A DNA stretch of 40,034 bases, from the NCBI GenBank assembly GCA_017460955.1, contig JAFTZY010000078.1:1-40034 (forward strand), in the 5' to 3' direction. The notes under the pieces are model-generated. The model did not search any database, had not been told where the DNA came from, and was given only the letters and a program-made list of their open reading frames with translations. Position 1 is the stretch's first letter. Every line of letters begins with the position of its first letter. Positions 24,467 to 32,647 of this stretch are shown piece after piece. The DNA comes from Oscillospiraceae bacterium (lineage in GTDB: Bacteria > Bacillota > Clostridia > Oscillospirales > Ruminococcaceae). A program made the translations under genes and the position numbers.

Positions 24467-24556
24467 TTGGGGGTGGGCAGCCCGTGCCGGGATCTTCACC
24501 CATCCGCGTGTGCATACATATAGTGTAATACACATGGTCCTCATGTGAATCTACGG

Positions 24557-24595
24557 AAAGGAGCGTCCGGGGGAGACTCCGGACGATCGGATAGG
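24557..24595 (+). promoter_or_regulatory. Ribosome site separated from cotJA start by a hairpin
   Basis: AAAGGAG (24557-24563) is directly followed by the inverted repeat CGTCCGG (24564-24570) / CCGGACG (24579-24585), and the ATG of cotJA is at 24596. Linear spacing is too long (32 bases), but a folded hairpin would leave about 10 bases, a workable distance. Either the hairpin bridges the gap or the weak GGATAGG next to the ATG is used. Confidence 0.4.
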
Positions 24596-24829
24596 ATGGA
24601 ACTTCATGCATTTGAGAAAATGGCCGCCGCCGCACAGGAGCGCCCGGAGGAGCGCCCGATGATGCGGCCGCAGCCGATGGGGGTGTTCCCGGATGTCACA
24701 CCGCCGGGCATGGCATACGTCCCCTTCCAGCAGTGGGGGGATGTGTATGAAGCGGAGCAGGGGATGCAGCAGGGGACAATGTTCCCGGTGCTGGATATGC
24801 CCTTCTGCATGGGAGGTGAGCGCGGATGA
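24596..24829 (+). CDS. cotJA: CotJA, spore coat-associated protein
   Basis: 77 residues. The conserved CotJA core is present: PGMAYVPFQQWGDVY (37-51), then EQGMQQGTMFPVLDMPFCMG. In Bacillus CotJA anchors CotJC in the inner coat of the spore. The start is uncertain: ATG at 24596 is chosen because it gives the usual length, although the good Shine-Dalgarno lies 5' of a hairpin; ATG at 24620 is an alternative. Overlaps cotJB by 4 bases. Confidence 0.85.
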   Translation: MELHAFEKMAAAAQERPEERPMMRPQPMGVFPDVTPPGMAYVPFQQWGDVYEAEQGMQQGTMFPVLDMPFCMGGERG

Positions 24830-25083
24830 TGAACCGGTGCCAGCTCATGCAGCGCATCCAGCGCTATGATTTTGCGCTCTATGACCTCCAGCTCTACCTG
24901 GATACGCATACGCAGTGCCGGGAGGCCATGGCGCTGTTCGAGCGCTACCGCCAGGCACGCGCGGGGGCAATGGAGGAGTATGTCAGACGCTTCGGGCCCG
25001 TCAAGGCACTCCAGACGGATACCGGCGCCGAGCAGTGGACCTGGGGACAGGGCCCGTATCCGTGGGAAAGGGAGGCGAACTGA
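24826..25083 (+). CDS. cotJB: CotJB, spore coat protein
   Basis: 85 residues. QLMQRIQRYDFALYDLQLYLDTH (in parts: QRIQRYDFALYDLQLYLDTH), then ALFERYRQAR and a C-terminal WTWGQGPYPWE match the CotJB family, whose members end in a W-x-W-x-x-x-P-W-PWE-like pattern. The two consecutive ATG codons at 24826 and 24829 follow GGGAGGTGAG; either may be used. Second gene of the cotJ operon. Confidence 0.9.
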   Translation: MMNRCQLMQRIQRYDFALYDLQLYLDTHTQCREAMALFERYRQARAGAMEEYVRRFGPVKALQTDTGAEQWTWGQGPYPWEREAN

Positions 25084-25085
25084 GT

Positions 25086-25706
25086 ATGTGGACGTATGAG
25101 AAAAAGCTGCAATACCCCGTGAAGATCAAAAACCCGAACCCCCAGATGGCACAGGTCATCATGAGCCAGCTTGGCGGGCCGGACGGGGAGCTCGGGGCGT
25201 CGCTGCGGTACCTGAACCAGCGCTATGCCATGCCGAACGACGAGGCCAAGGGCCTGCTCACCGACATCGGCACCGAGGAGCTCGCGCATATGGAGATGGT
25301 CTCGGCCATCATCTACCAGCTCACGAGGAATCTGTCCGAGGCGGATATCAAGAAGTACGGCTTTGACAAGTACTTCGTCGATCACACGGGCGGCATCTAC
25401 CCGGTGTCGGCTGCCGGCGTGCCGTTCACAGCGGCCTACTTCCAGTCGAAGGGCGATGCCTTCGCGGACCTGACCGAGGATATGGCCGCCGAGCAGAAGG
25501 CAAGGGCCACCTATGACAACATCCTGCGCCTGGCGGACGATCCGGATGTCATCGATCCCATCCGCTACCTGCGCCAGCGCGAGGTCGTGCATTTCCAGCG
25601 CTTCGGCGAAGCCATGCGCATCGTGCAGGACAGCCTCGATGCCCGCAATTTCTACGCCTGCAATCCGTCCTTTGATAAAAAGTGCGGCAAGCGGCGGGGA
25701 AGATGA
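25086..25706 (+). CDS. cotJC: CotJC, spore coat manganese-catalase-like protein
   Basis: 206 residues of the ferritin-like manganese catalase family. Metal-ligand type motifs are GTEELAHMEMV (about 60-70), the DLTEDMAAEQKARATYD block (given to 17 residues) and REVVHFQRFGEAM near the C-terminus. N-terminal MWTYEKKLQYPVKIKNPNP is typical of CotJC. It may break down peroxide at the spore surface. Start: ATG at 25086, about 11 bases after GGAGG and 2 bases past the cotJB stop; the longer open frame from 24915 is cotJB shadow. Confidence 0.93.
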   Translation: MWTYEKKLQYPVKIKNPNPQMAQVIMSQLGGPDGELGASLRYLNQRYAMPNDEAKGLLTDIGTEELAHMEMVSAIIYQLTRNLSEADIKKYGFDKYFVDHTGGIYPVSAAGVPFTAAYFQSKGDAFADLTEDMAAEQKARATYDNILRLADDPDVIDPIRYLRQREVVHFQRFGEAMRIVQDSLDARNFYACNPSFDKKCGKRRGR

Positions 25707-25741
25707 GAAAAAGAGCCCGGCGTTTCAAACCGCCGGGCTCT
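25707..25741 (-). terminator. Intrinsic terminator of the ABC-F gene (convergent with cotJC)
   Basis: GAGCCCGGCG (25713-25722) pairs with CGCCGGGCTC (25731-25740). Read on the minus strand the stem is followed by TTTTTCTC, a proper U tract, three bases beyond the ABC-F stop. On the plus strand there is no T run, but the stem may still end the cotJ transcript. Confidence 0.88.
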
Positions 25742-25743
25742 GC

Positions 25744-27342
25744 TCATGCTCTGTGCTTCTTCCAGTCCAGATATTCCTCATAGGTCCCCGCTCTGTCAAT
25801 GCAGCCGTCGGGGGTGATCTCAATGATCCGGTTGGCCACCGTCTCGAGCATCTCATGGTCGTGCGAGGAGAACAGCACCACGCCCTTGAAGGCCGTCAGG
25901 CCGTTGTTGACCGCCGCGATGCTCTCCAGATCCAGGTGGTTGGTCGGCCGGTCGAGCAGGAGCACGTTCGAGCCGAACAGCATCATCCGCGAGAACATGC
26001 ACCGTACCTTCTCACCGCCCGAGAGCACACTGACCGGCTTGTACACATCGTCCCCCGAGAACAGCATCCGTCCCAGGAAGCCGCGCAGGTATGTCTCCGT
26101 CTGGTCCTTGACAGCATACTGCTGCATCCATTCGATCAGATTGAGCTCGCCCGTGTCGAAATATTTCGCGTGATCCACCGGGAAATAGGAGACCGAGGTC
26201 GATACGCCCCATTTAAAGCTGCCCGCATCCGGCACTTCCTCCTCCATGAGGAGCTTCATGAGCATCGTGATCGCCTGCTCGCTCTCGCCCACAAAGGCGA
26301 TCTTGTCCGTGCGGCCGACCGTGAAGGAAACATTGTTCAGAAGCTTGACGCCGTCCACGGTCTTGCACAGGCCGTCCACCTGGAGCACATCCTTGCCGAT
26401 CTCCCGGTCGGCCTCAAAGCCGATGAACGGGTAGCGCCGGCTTGAGGCGGGCATCTCCTCCACCGTGAGCTTGTCAAGGAGCTTGCGGCGGGCGGTCGCC
26501 TGTCCGGATTTGGACTTGTTGGCCGAGAAGCGCTCGATGAAGGCCTTGAGCTCGCGGATCTTGTCCTCGGTCTTCTTGTTCTGCTGCTTTTGCAGACGCT
26601 GCATCATCTGGCTCGATTCGTACCAGAAGGCATAGTTGCCCACATACATTTTGATGCGCGTGTAGTCGATGTCCACGATGTGCGTGCAGACATTGTTCAG
26701 AAAGTGCCGGTCATGGGAGACCACGATCACCGTGCCGAAGTACTCGGCCAGGAAGTCCTCGAGCCAGCGGATGGCATCGATGTCCAGATGGTTGGTCGGC
26801 TCGTCGAGCAGGATGATGTCGGGATTGCCGAACAGCGCCTGTGCCAGCAGGATCTTGACCTTCTCATTGCCCGAGAGGGTGTCCATCTGCATGTACAGAA
26901 GCTCCTCGGGCAGTCCCAAGCCCTGCAGGAGCTTGGCGGCATCGGATTCGGCCTCCCAGCCGCCGAGCTCGGCAAATTCGCCCTCGAGCTCCGAGGCGAG
27001 GACACCGTCCTCCTCCGAAAAATCCTCCTTGGCATACAGCGCATCCTTCTGCTCGCGGATCTCATAGAGCCTTGCATTGCCCATGAGGATGGTGTCGAGC
27101 ACCGTGTACGCATCGAAGGCGAAATGGTCCTGCCGCAAAATGCTCATGCGCAGGCCCTTGTCCACGGTGACCTCGCCGGTCGTCGGCTCGAGCTCTCCGC
27201 ACAGGATCTTCAGAAAGGTGGATTTCCCGGCACCGTTGGCACCGATGACACCGTAGCAGTTGCCGCCGGTGAATTTGAGATTGACGTTCTTGAACAGCAA
27301 AGAGCCCCCGAAGGACAGGCTCACATCGCTCACTGTGATCAT
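25744..27342 (-). CDS. ABC-F family ATPase, YkpA type
   Basis: 532 residues, two ATPase domains without membrane segments, close in layout to Bacillus YkpA/E. coli YbiT. ABC-F proteins bind the ribosomal E site. NBD1 is normal: Walker A GANGAGKST (34-42), LSGNE, LLDEPTNHLD (178-187). NBD2 has a Walker A without GK(S/T) (VGESEQAITM, 351-360), which is also degenerate in YkpA, an intact LSGGE, and LLLDRPTNHLD in which the catalytic Glu is Arg465. The linker (about 240-300) is rich in charged residues. Start: ATG at 27342, with AAGGAG about 9 bases upstream. Confidence 0.92.
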   Translation of the reverse strand: MITVSDVSLSFGGSLLFKNVNLKFTGGNCYGVIGANGAGKSTFLKILCGELEPTTGEVTVDKGLRMSILRQDHFAFDAYTVLDTILMGNARLYEIREQKDALYAKEDFSEEDGVLASELEGEFAELGGWEAESDAAKLLQGLGLPEELLYMQMDTLSGNEKVKILLAQALFGNPDIILLDEPTNHLDIDAIRWLEDFLAEYFGTVIVVSHDRHFLNNVCTHIVDIDYTRIKMYVGNYAFWYESSQMMQRLQKQQNKKTEDKIRELKAFIERFSANKSKSGQATARRKLLDKLTVEEMPASSRRYPFIGFEADREIGKDVLQVDGLCKTVDGVKLLNNVSFTVGRTDKIAFVGESEQAITMLMKLLMEEEVPDAGSFKWGVSTSVSYFPVDHAKYFDTGELNLIEWMQQYAVKDQTETYLRGFLGRMLFSGDDVYKPVSVLSGGEKVRCMFSRMMLFGSNVLLLDRPTNHLDLESIAAVNNGLTAFKGVVLFSSHDHEMLETVANRIIEITPDGCIDRAGTYEEYLDWKKHRA

Positions 27343-27381
27343 GGTATTCGCTCCTTCCAGCCGTATATGGCATACTCTAAT

Positions 27382-27411
27382 AGTATACCATAGGAGGGAG
27401 GAGAAAAACAA
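27382..27411 (-). promoter_or_regulatory. Promoter of the ABC-F gene
   Basis: Minus strand: TTGTTT (27411-27406), 18 bases, TATACT (27387-27382). The leader to the ATG at 27342 is about 33 bases. The -10 is good and the -35 moderate. Confidence 0.6.
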
Positions 27412-27434
27412 TTTCCGAAAATGTAGAAAAAGGC

Positions 27435-27463
27435 TTGCATTCTGCGCCGGAATATGTTATAAT
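27435..27463 (+). promoter_or_regulatory. Promoter of the 89-residue protein gene
   Basis: TTGCAT (27435-27440), 17 bases, TATAAT (27458-27463); the same -35 variant as the promoter at 14429. The predicted leader is about 25 bases to the ATG at 27495. Confidence 0.75.
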
Positions 27464-27494
27464 ATAACAAATCCCATACAGAGAGGAGCGGCGA

Positions 27495-27764
27495 ATGATG
27501 TTCAAGGTCACTGTGAAGGGCGGGACGCTGTCCCAAAGAGAGATCGACGAGTATATTTTCTACACCAAAAAGAAGTACGGGACCGTGCTGCCGGAGCATC
27601 TGGAGATCATCCTGGAGGTGGACGGGGACTATGTGAACATCACATACGATCCGCCCATGCGCTTTGGCGCCTTTCGTGCCACGGACTATCTGGTCAATGA
27701 CACGGGAAAGCTCAATGCGTCAAAGTACGCCGAGCAGCAGGATAAGATCCCGAATACGGTATGA
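27495..27764 (+). CDS. Small conserved-looking cytoplasmic protein, function unknown
   Basis: 89 residues, no signal peptide or membrane segment. It has its own promoter, a GAGGAG ribosome site, two adjacent ATG codons (27495, 27498) and its own terminator, so it is surely a gene. The core reads IDEYIFYTKKKYG, LEIILEVDGDYVNITYDPP, then FRATDYLVND, KLNASKYAEQQDKI. The Y-L-V ... N-A-K-x-AE pattern recalls short proteins annotated as anaerobic ribonucleotide reductase-associated in Clostridia, but this is a loose resemblance from memory and I do not assign a function. Confidence 0.8.
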   Translation: MMFKVTVKGGTLSQREIDEYIFYTKKKYGTVLPEHLEIILEVDGDYVNITYDPPMRFGAFRATDYLVNDTGKLNASKYAEQQDKIPNTV

Positions 27765-27784
27765 TGCGCCGTGACGGGCACCTT

Positions 27785-27820
27785 GGACGGAGGGGAGACC
27801 TTCCGTCCTTATTTTATTTT
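27785..27820 (+). terminator. Intrinsic terminator after the 89-residue protein
   Basis: GGACGGA (27785-27791) pairs with TCCGTCC (27802-27808), followed by TTATTTTATTTT (27809-27820). The T tract covers the stop codon of the convergent spo0A gene. Confidence 0.85.
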
Positions 27821-28620
27821 GCGGAAAGCATCCGGCTCAGGCCGCCGCTCTGAACAAGACCGCCGCTCTTGCGCTGGAGGCGCAGCTTGTCCGTGATGAG
27901 GGCAATGAATTCCGAATTGGTGGGCTTGCCCTTGCAGGTGTTGACCGTGTAGCCGAAGAAATCATTGAGCATATCCAGATCCCCGCGGTCCCATGCGATC
28001 TCAATGGCGTGGCGGATGGCACGCTCGACACGGGAGGGCGTGGTGTTGAACTGGCTGGCGACCGCCGGATACAAAAGCTTCGTGACGCTCTCAAGAAGCT
28101 CTGCATTGTCGATGGAGGCCAGGATCGCCGCCCGCAGATAGTGATAGCCCTTGATGTGGGCGGGAACGCCGAGCTGATGGATCACATCGGTCACGATGAG
28201 CTCGAGATCACCGCCGCGCTCGCTCCGGGGTACTGTACCGGCCGTCAGGCTCGTGATCCGGTCGGCAAGCGCGGACAGATCAAAGGGACGCAGCATGAAA
28301 TAGGCAGCGCCCTGCTCCATGATCTGGCGCTCCACAAAGGGGTTGTCATATCCGGAGGTCACGATGAAGGCCGGGAATTTCAGGGAGCGCTCCCGGACCG
28401 CCGCCTTGGTGCGCTTGATGAGCTCAATGGCGTCCATGTGCGGCATGACTGCCTCGATGAGCACCACGTCCGGCTGCTCCTCAAGGATCGTATTGTATAA
28501 AAGGTTCCCGTCCTTGCGCCGGGTAAAGGCATACATCCCGCAGTTGCGCAGCGCACTGGCCGTTGTGATGCCGTAATCCACAGTGTCGTCTCCGATGAGC
28601 ACTTTGGTTTTGTTGTTCAT
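27814..28620 (-). CDS. spo0A: Spo0A, master regulator of sporulation, with altered receiver active site
   Basis: 268 residues. The C-terminal DNA-binding domain (about 150-260) is typical: [66 protein letters not shown]. The N-terminal receiver keeps the acidic pair Asp11-Asp12 and Thr88, but the phospho-acceptor position, Asp56 in Bacillus, is Glu56 in [13 protein letters not shown]. The conserved Lys of the LKPFD motif is Arg111 (MLRPFD). Both codons (GAG, CGT) were checked in the sequence. It may therefore be unable to accept phosphate in the normal way or be in a permanently active-like state. Start: ATG at 28620 ([10 protein letters not shown]) after CAGGAG; a longer in-frame ATG at 28653 lacks a ribosome site and spans it. 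Confidence 0.94.
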   Translation of the reverse strand: MNNKTKVLIGDDTVDYGITTASALRNCGMYAFTRRKDGNLLYNTILEEQPDVVLIEAVMPHMDAIELIKRTKAAVRERSLKFPAFIVTSGYDNPFVERQIMEQGAAYFMLRPFDLSALADRITSLTAGTVPRSERGGDLELIVTDVIHQLGVPAHIKGYHYLRAAILASIDNAELLESVTKLLYPAVASQFNTTPSRVERAIRHAIEIAWDRGDLDMLNDFFGYTVNTCKGKPTNSEFIALITDKLRLQRKSGGLVQSGGLSRMLSAK

Positions 28621-28653
28621 TTGCTCCTGCTCCTCCTTTGCTCTACAAAGCAT

Positions 28654-28682
28654 ATTTTATCATAAAATGGGGGAAGTTGCAA
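28654..28682 (-). promoter_or_regulatory. Promoter of spo0A
   Basis: Minus strand: TTGCAA (28682-28677), 17 bases, TAAAAT (28659-28654), about 34 bases from the ATG. Looks like a vegetative sigma-A promoter; no second, sigma-H-like promoter was recognised. Confidence 0.7.
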
Positions 28683-28733
28683 CGGGGAGAAAATAAGGGA
28701 TCCCGTTGAAGTTGGACGATTTTGCGCGGATCG

Positions 28734-28740
28734 TGTCGAA
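28734..28740 (+). promoter_or_regulatory. Candidate Spo0A box upstream of spo0A
   Basis: TGTCGAA, an exact match to the core 0A box, lies about 52 bases 5' of the spo0A -35 element. A 7-mer is weak evidence alone; its position makes autoregulation plausible. The remaining 28741-28960 holds a small hairpin (28799-28814, CTCCGG/CCGGAG) but no gene that I can support. Confidence 0.35.
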
Positions 28741-28972
28741 GCCTGACTGTGAAGAAGCTGTGGAGACCTCCGCGCCTGTGCTTTAAGGGGGCGGGACGCT
28801 CCGGCCTTCCGGAGGGGTCTTGTACAGGATCCCTAAATCGGAGGAGAGAAAAAGTGATATTATGCAAAGATCGGACAGGAACTGCTAACTTGTCCAATAT
28901 GGCTGCATGTGGAAAAACGCACCGGTCCGTCAGCACCGGGTATCCAAGGAGCATGAAGATTCACAATACACG

Positions 28973-29001
28973 GAATATGCAGAATAATATGCATAATATT
29001 C
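28973..29001 (+). promoter_or_regulatory. Candidate ArgR operator upstream of the arginine cluster
   Basis: An AT-rich island in a GC-rich genome holds the inverted repeat GAATAT (28973-28978) / ATATTC (28996-29001) with TATGCA/TGCATA inside. It is followed by CATTCA (29001-29006), which resembles ArgR/AhrC half-sites (TGAATA/TATTCA). It sits about 60 bases 5' of the argG -35. A second AT-rich patch, GCATATCTATGC (29043-29054), overlaps the region next to the promoter. Confidence 0.4.
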
Positions 29002-29062
29002 ATTCAAAACGCAGCTTTTTCCGGATTTCAAAAAATTAAGCTGCATATCTATGCAAAAAGAC

Positions 29063-29091
29063 TTGACAATACCACCCGGATGGTGTATAAT
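29063..29091 (+). promoter_or_regulatory. Promoter of the arginine biosynthesis cluster
   Basis: TTGACA (29063-29068), 17 bases, TATAAT (29086-29091): a perfect sigma-A promoter. The leader to the argG ATG at 29157 is about 58 bases. No other promoter was recognised up to argF, so the whole cluster may depend on it. Confidence 0.92.
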
Positions 29092-29110
29092 GATAGTGTT
29101 TTAAAACACA

Positions 29111-29134
29111 GGACCTCTTCGGAAGGAGGGGTCC
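29111..29134 (+). promoter_or_regulatory. Hairpin in the argG leader
   Basis: GGACCTCTTC (29111-29120) can pair with GAGGGGTCC (29126-29134 region), closing on a GGAA-type loop with wobble pairs. It sits between the transcription start and the argG ribosome site (AGGAGGGA). There is no T tract, so it is not a terminator; it could stabilise the messenger. Confidence 0.4.
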
Positions 29135-29156
29135 GCGGATTCAGGAGGGAACCATC

Positions 29157-30392
<1,236 letters not shown>

Positions 30393-30401
30393 GGAAATAA
30401 G

Positions 30402-30965
30402 GTGACCATCGTGAGCGATACGGATAAGGAACAGGCCGTGAAGGCCGACCGCACCAGGGTACTCAGTGACCTCGATGACCGGGACGTGGACTTTGACGAG
30501 GAGACGGAGCTGGCCGCTGCAAAGGGGCCGGTCGCCAAGAAGGTCGTCAAGGACGAGAACCTGCGCACTGCCGTCTTTGAGGAGGTCGATCTCGAATGCG
30601 CCGTGTTCAGCAATGCCAATATGCTCTGCTCGGCCGTGATGGGAACGAACCTGGACGAGGTGCGTATCGAGGAGTGCAGCATGCAGCATGCGCAGTTCCG
30701 CAACCTGGCCATGAAGTACGCTTCCTTCCAGGCCGTGGATATGCACAAGACCGTCTACCGGGATGTCAATCTGGTACACACGGATATGAAGCATACCGCC
30801 ATTCAGGATTCGCATTTTACGCATGTGACGTTCAACGACAGCACATTCAGGGACTGCGCGTTCGAGGGCGCGGATTTTGAGAACTGCATCTGGGACGATG
30901 CGAAGATCGAGGGCGTTCCCGTGCGGGATCTGCTTGCAGCCTACAAGGAGCTGCACAATTCGTAA
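30402..30965 (+). CDS. Pentapeptide-repeat-like protein between argG and argH
   Basis: 187 residues. After a charged N-terminal segment of about 55 residues, the region 58-165 has a five-residue periodicity of A(D/N/V)(L/F/M)xx type: TAVFEEVDLECAVFSNANM, then AQFRNLAMKYASFQAVDMH and STFRDCAFEGADFENC. This suggests a right-handed beta-helix. No signal peptide. Start: GTG at 30402 with AGGA six bases before; GTG at 30411 is equally possible. It is co-oriented with argG (9-base gap) and followed by a hairpin before argH. Role unknown; no fluoroquinolone-resistance (Qnr) specific features could be judged. Confidence 0.82.
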   Translation: MTIVSDTDKEQAVKADRTRVLSDLDDRDVDFDEETELAAAKGPVAKKVVKDENLRTAVFEEVDLECAVFSNANMLCSAVMGTNLDEVRIEECSMQHAQFRNLAMKYASFQAVDMHKTVYRDVNLVHTDMKHTAIQDSHFTHVTFNDSTFRDCAFEGADFENCIWDDAKIEGVPVRDLLAAYKELHNS

Positions 30966-30986
30966 TCATTTGATATTTCGCAAGCT

Positions 30987-31020
30987 CGGAGGCTTTCCGA
31001 TAAAGCCTCCGGCGTTTGCA
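30987..31020 (+). terminator. Hairpin between the pentapeptide gene and argH (weak terminator or attenuator)
   Basis: CGGAGGCTTT (30987-30996) pairs perfectly with AAAGCCTCCG (31002-31011). The downstream sequence GCGTTTGCATTT is only partly T-rich. No promoter for argH is seen after it, so read-through is expected; it may set argH and later genes at a lower level than argG. Confidence 0.55.
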
Positions 31021-31042
31021 TTTCTAACGGGGAGGAAGGATC

Positions 31043-32425
31043 ATGGCACTTTGGGCCGGCAGATTTTCAAAAGAGGTGGACAGCACTGTCAATGCGTTCA
31101 ACTCCTCCATCAGCTTTGATGCCAGAATGTTCGCACAGGACATCCGCGGCAGCATCGCACATGCGACCATGCTCGGGGAGTGCGGTATCATTGAAAGCTC
31201 GGAGAGCGAAGCCATTGTGAAGGGGCTCCAGGGGATCCTGGAGGACATTCAGAGCGGCGCACTCGTATTCGATCCGAATGCGGAGGACATCCACATGTTC
31301 GTGGAGGCGGAGCTGACCAAACGCCTTGGCAGCACCGGAAAACGGCTGCATACCGCAAGATCCAGAAACGACCAGGTCGCACTGGACATCCGGCTGTACC
31401 TGCGCGATGAGATCGCAGAGATCAAAGACCTTGTCCGCCGCCTGATGGAGACCATCTGCGATCTTGCAGCGGCGCATACCGAGACGATCATGCCCGGCTA
31501 TACGCACCTGCAAAGAGCGCAGCCGATCACGTTCGCCCACCATCTTCTTTGCTATGCACAGATGCTGCGGCGGGATATGGGGAGACTCGAGGATACCGCA
31601 AAGCGCATGAACGAGAGCCCCCTGGGCTCGGGCGCACTGGCCGGTACGACCTACCCCATCGACCGCTTCCGGACAGCGCAGCTCCTGGGCTTTGATGCCC
31701 CCACCGCCAACAGCCTGGACGGCGTGTCCGACCGGGATTTCTGCGTGGAGCTCGGATGTGCGCTCTCGCTTCTGATGACGCACCTGTCGCGCTTTTCCGA
31801 GGAGATCATCCTGTGGTGCTCGTGGGAATTCAAGTTCGTCGAGCTCGATGATGCCTATGCCACGGGCTCGTCGATCATGCCGCAGAAGAAGAACCCCGAT
31901 GTGACCGAGCTCATCCGCGGCAAGACCGGCAGAGTGACGGGTGATCTTGTGACGCTCCTGTCCATGCTCAAGGGCCTGCCGCTGGCATATAATAAGGATA
32001 TGCAGGAGGATAAGGAGGCCATTTTCGACGCCATCGACAATGTCAAGCTCTGCGTGACCACCTTCATCCCCATGCTCTCGACCATGCGCGTGCTCCCGGA
32101 CAACATGCGTGCTGCCGCTGCCCGCGGCTTCATCAACGCCACCGACTGCGCCGACTATCTCGTCAAGAAGGGCATGCCCTTCCGGGATGCGTACAAGATC
32201 ACCGGGACGCTCGTGGCAAGGTGCATCGCCGAGGGACTGACCCTCGAGACGCTGCCGATCGAGGCCTACCGGGAAATGACGCCGCTCTTTGACGAGGACG
32301 TCTACACCGCCATCAGCCTGGATACCTGTGTGCGGGAGCGCTCGTCCTACGGCGGCCCCTCGCCGGAGGCCGTGCGTATGCAGCTCGATGCGCTGCGTGC
32401 ATGGCTTGAGACGGACCGCGCATGA
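31043..32425 (+). CDS. argH: ArgH, argininosuccinate lyase
   Basis: 460 residues. Splits argininosuccinate to arginine and fumarate. Fumarase/aspartase superfamily: MALWAGRFSKEVD at the N-terminus, HTARSRNDQVALD (about 104-116), GYTHLQRAQPITFAHH and the catalytic loop GSSIMPQKKNPD (about 273-284). ATG at 31043 follows GGGAGGAAGG. Its stop overlaps the next small gene (ATGA). Confidence 0.97.
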   Translation: MALWAGRFSKEVDSTVNAFNSSISFDARMFAQDIRGSIAHATMLGECGIIESSESEAIVKGLQGILEDIQSGALVFDPNAEDIHMFVEAELTKRLGSTGKRLHTARSRNDQVALDIRLYLRDEIAEIKDLVRRLMETICDLAAAHTETIMPGYTHLQRAQPITFAHHLLCYAQMLRRDMGRLEDTAKRMNESPLGSGALAGTTYPIDRFRTAQLLGFDAPTANSLDGVSDRDFCVELGCALSLLMTHLSRFSEEIILWCSWEFKFVELDDAYATGSSIMPQKKNPDVTELIRGKTGRVTGDLVTLLSMLKGLPLAYNKDMQEDKEAIFDAIDNVKLCVTTFIPMLSTMRVLPDNMRAAAARGFINATDCADYLVKKGMPFRDAYKITGTLVARCIAEGLTLETLPIEAYREMTPLFDEDVYTAISLDTCVRERSSYGGPSPEAVRMQLDALRAWLETDRA

Positions 32426-32634
32426 AACGCCGTGCGGTCAAATTCATCCTGGCGCTGACGGCGCTCTCGGCCATCGTCTGGTTTGCCGGGGAGCTCCTGA
32501 TCGGCGCATTCATCAACAGCTATGCCATCTCCGTGATCTGGGGGATCGTGTGCCTGGTGGGCTGCTGTGCCTACAGTCTGTGGAAATGCCCCCGCGAACC
32601 GGAGCCGGATGATGAGGATGACGAAGAAGAATAA
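32422..32634 (+). CDS. Small two-helix membrane protein with acidic tail
   Basis: 70 residues. Two hydrophobic segments (about 7-27 and 33-53) and a C-terminal tail PEPDDEDDEEE. The N-terminus KRRAVK suggests the tails face the cytoplasm. Its ATG overlaps the argH stop and argC starts 13 bases downstream, so it is co-translated with arginine enzymes. No known family recognised. Confidence 0.75.
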   Translation: MKRRAVKFILALTALSAIVWFAGELLIGAFINSYAISVIWGIVCLVGCCAYSLWKCPREPEPDDEDDEEE

Positions 32635-32647
32635 GGAGGACGGTGCC

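Noticed and set aside
24500-24540. Possible sigma-E-type promoter (CATACATAT at 24513) for cotJ
   Set aside because: The -10-like block fits sporulation sigma factors and the genes are coat genes, but I could not find a convincing -35 at the right distance, so I do not list it as a feature.
28722-29039. 105-residue open frame in the spo0A-argG gap
   Set aside because: No ribosome site, no family resemblance, and it crosses the AT-rich operator-like island; likely non-coding.
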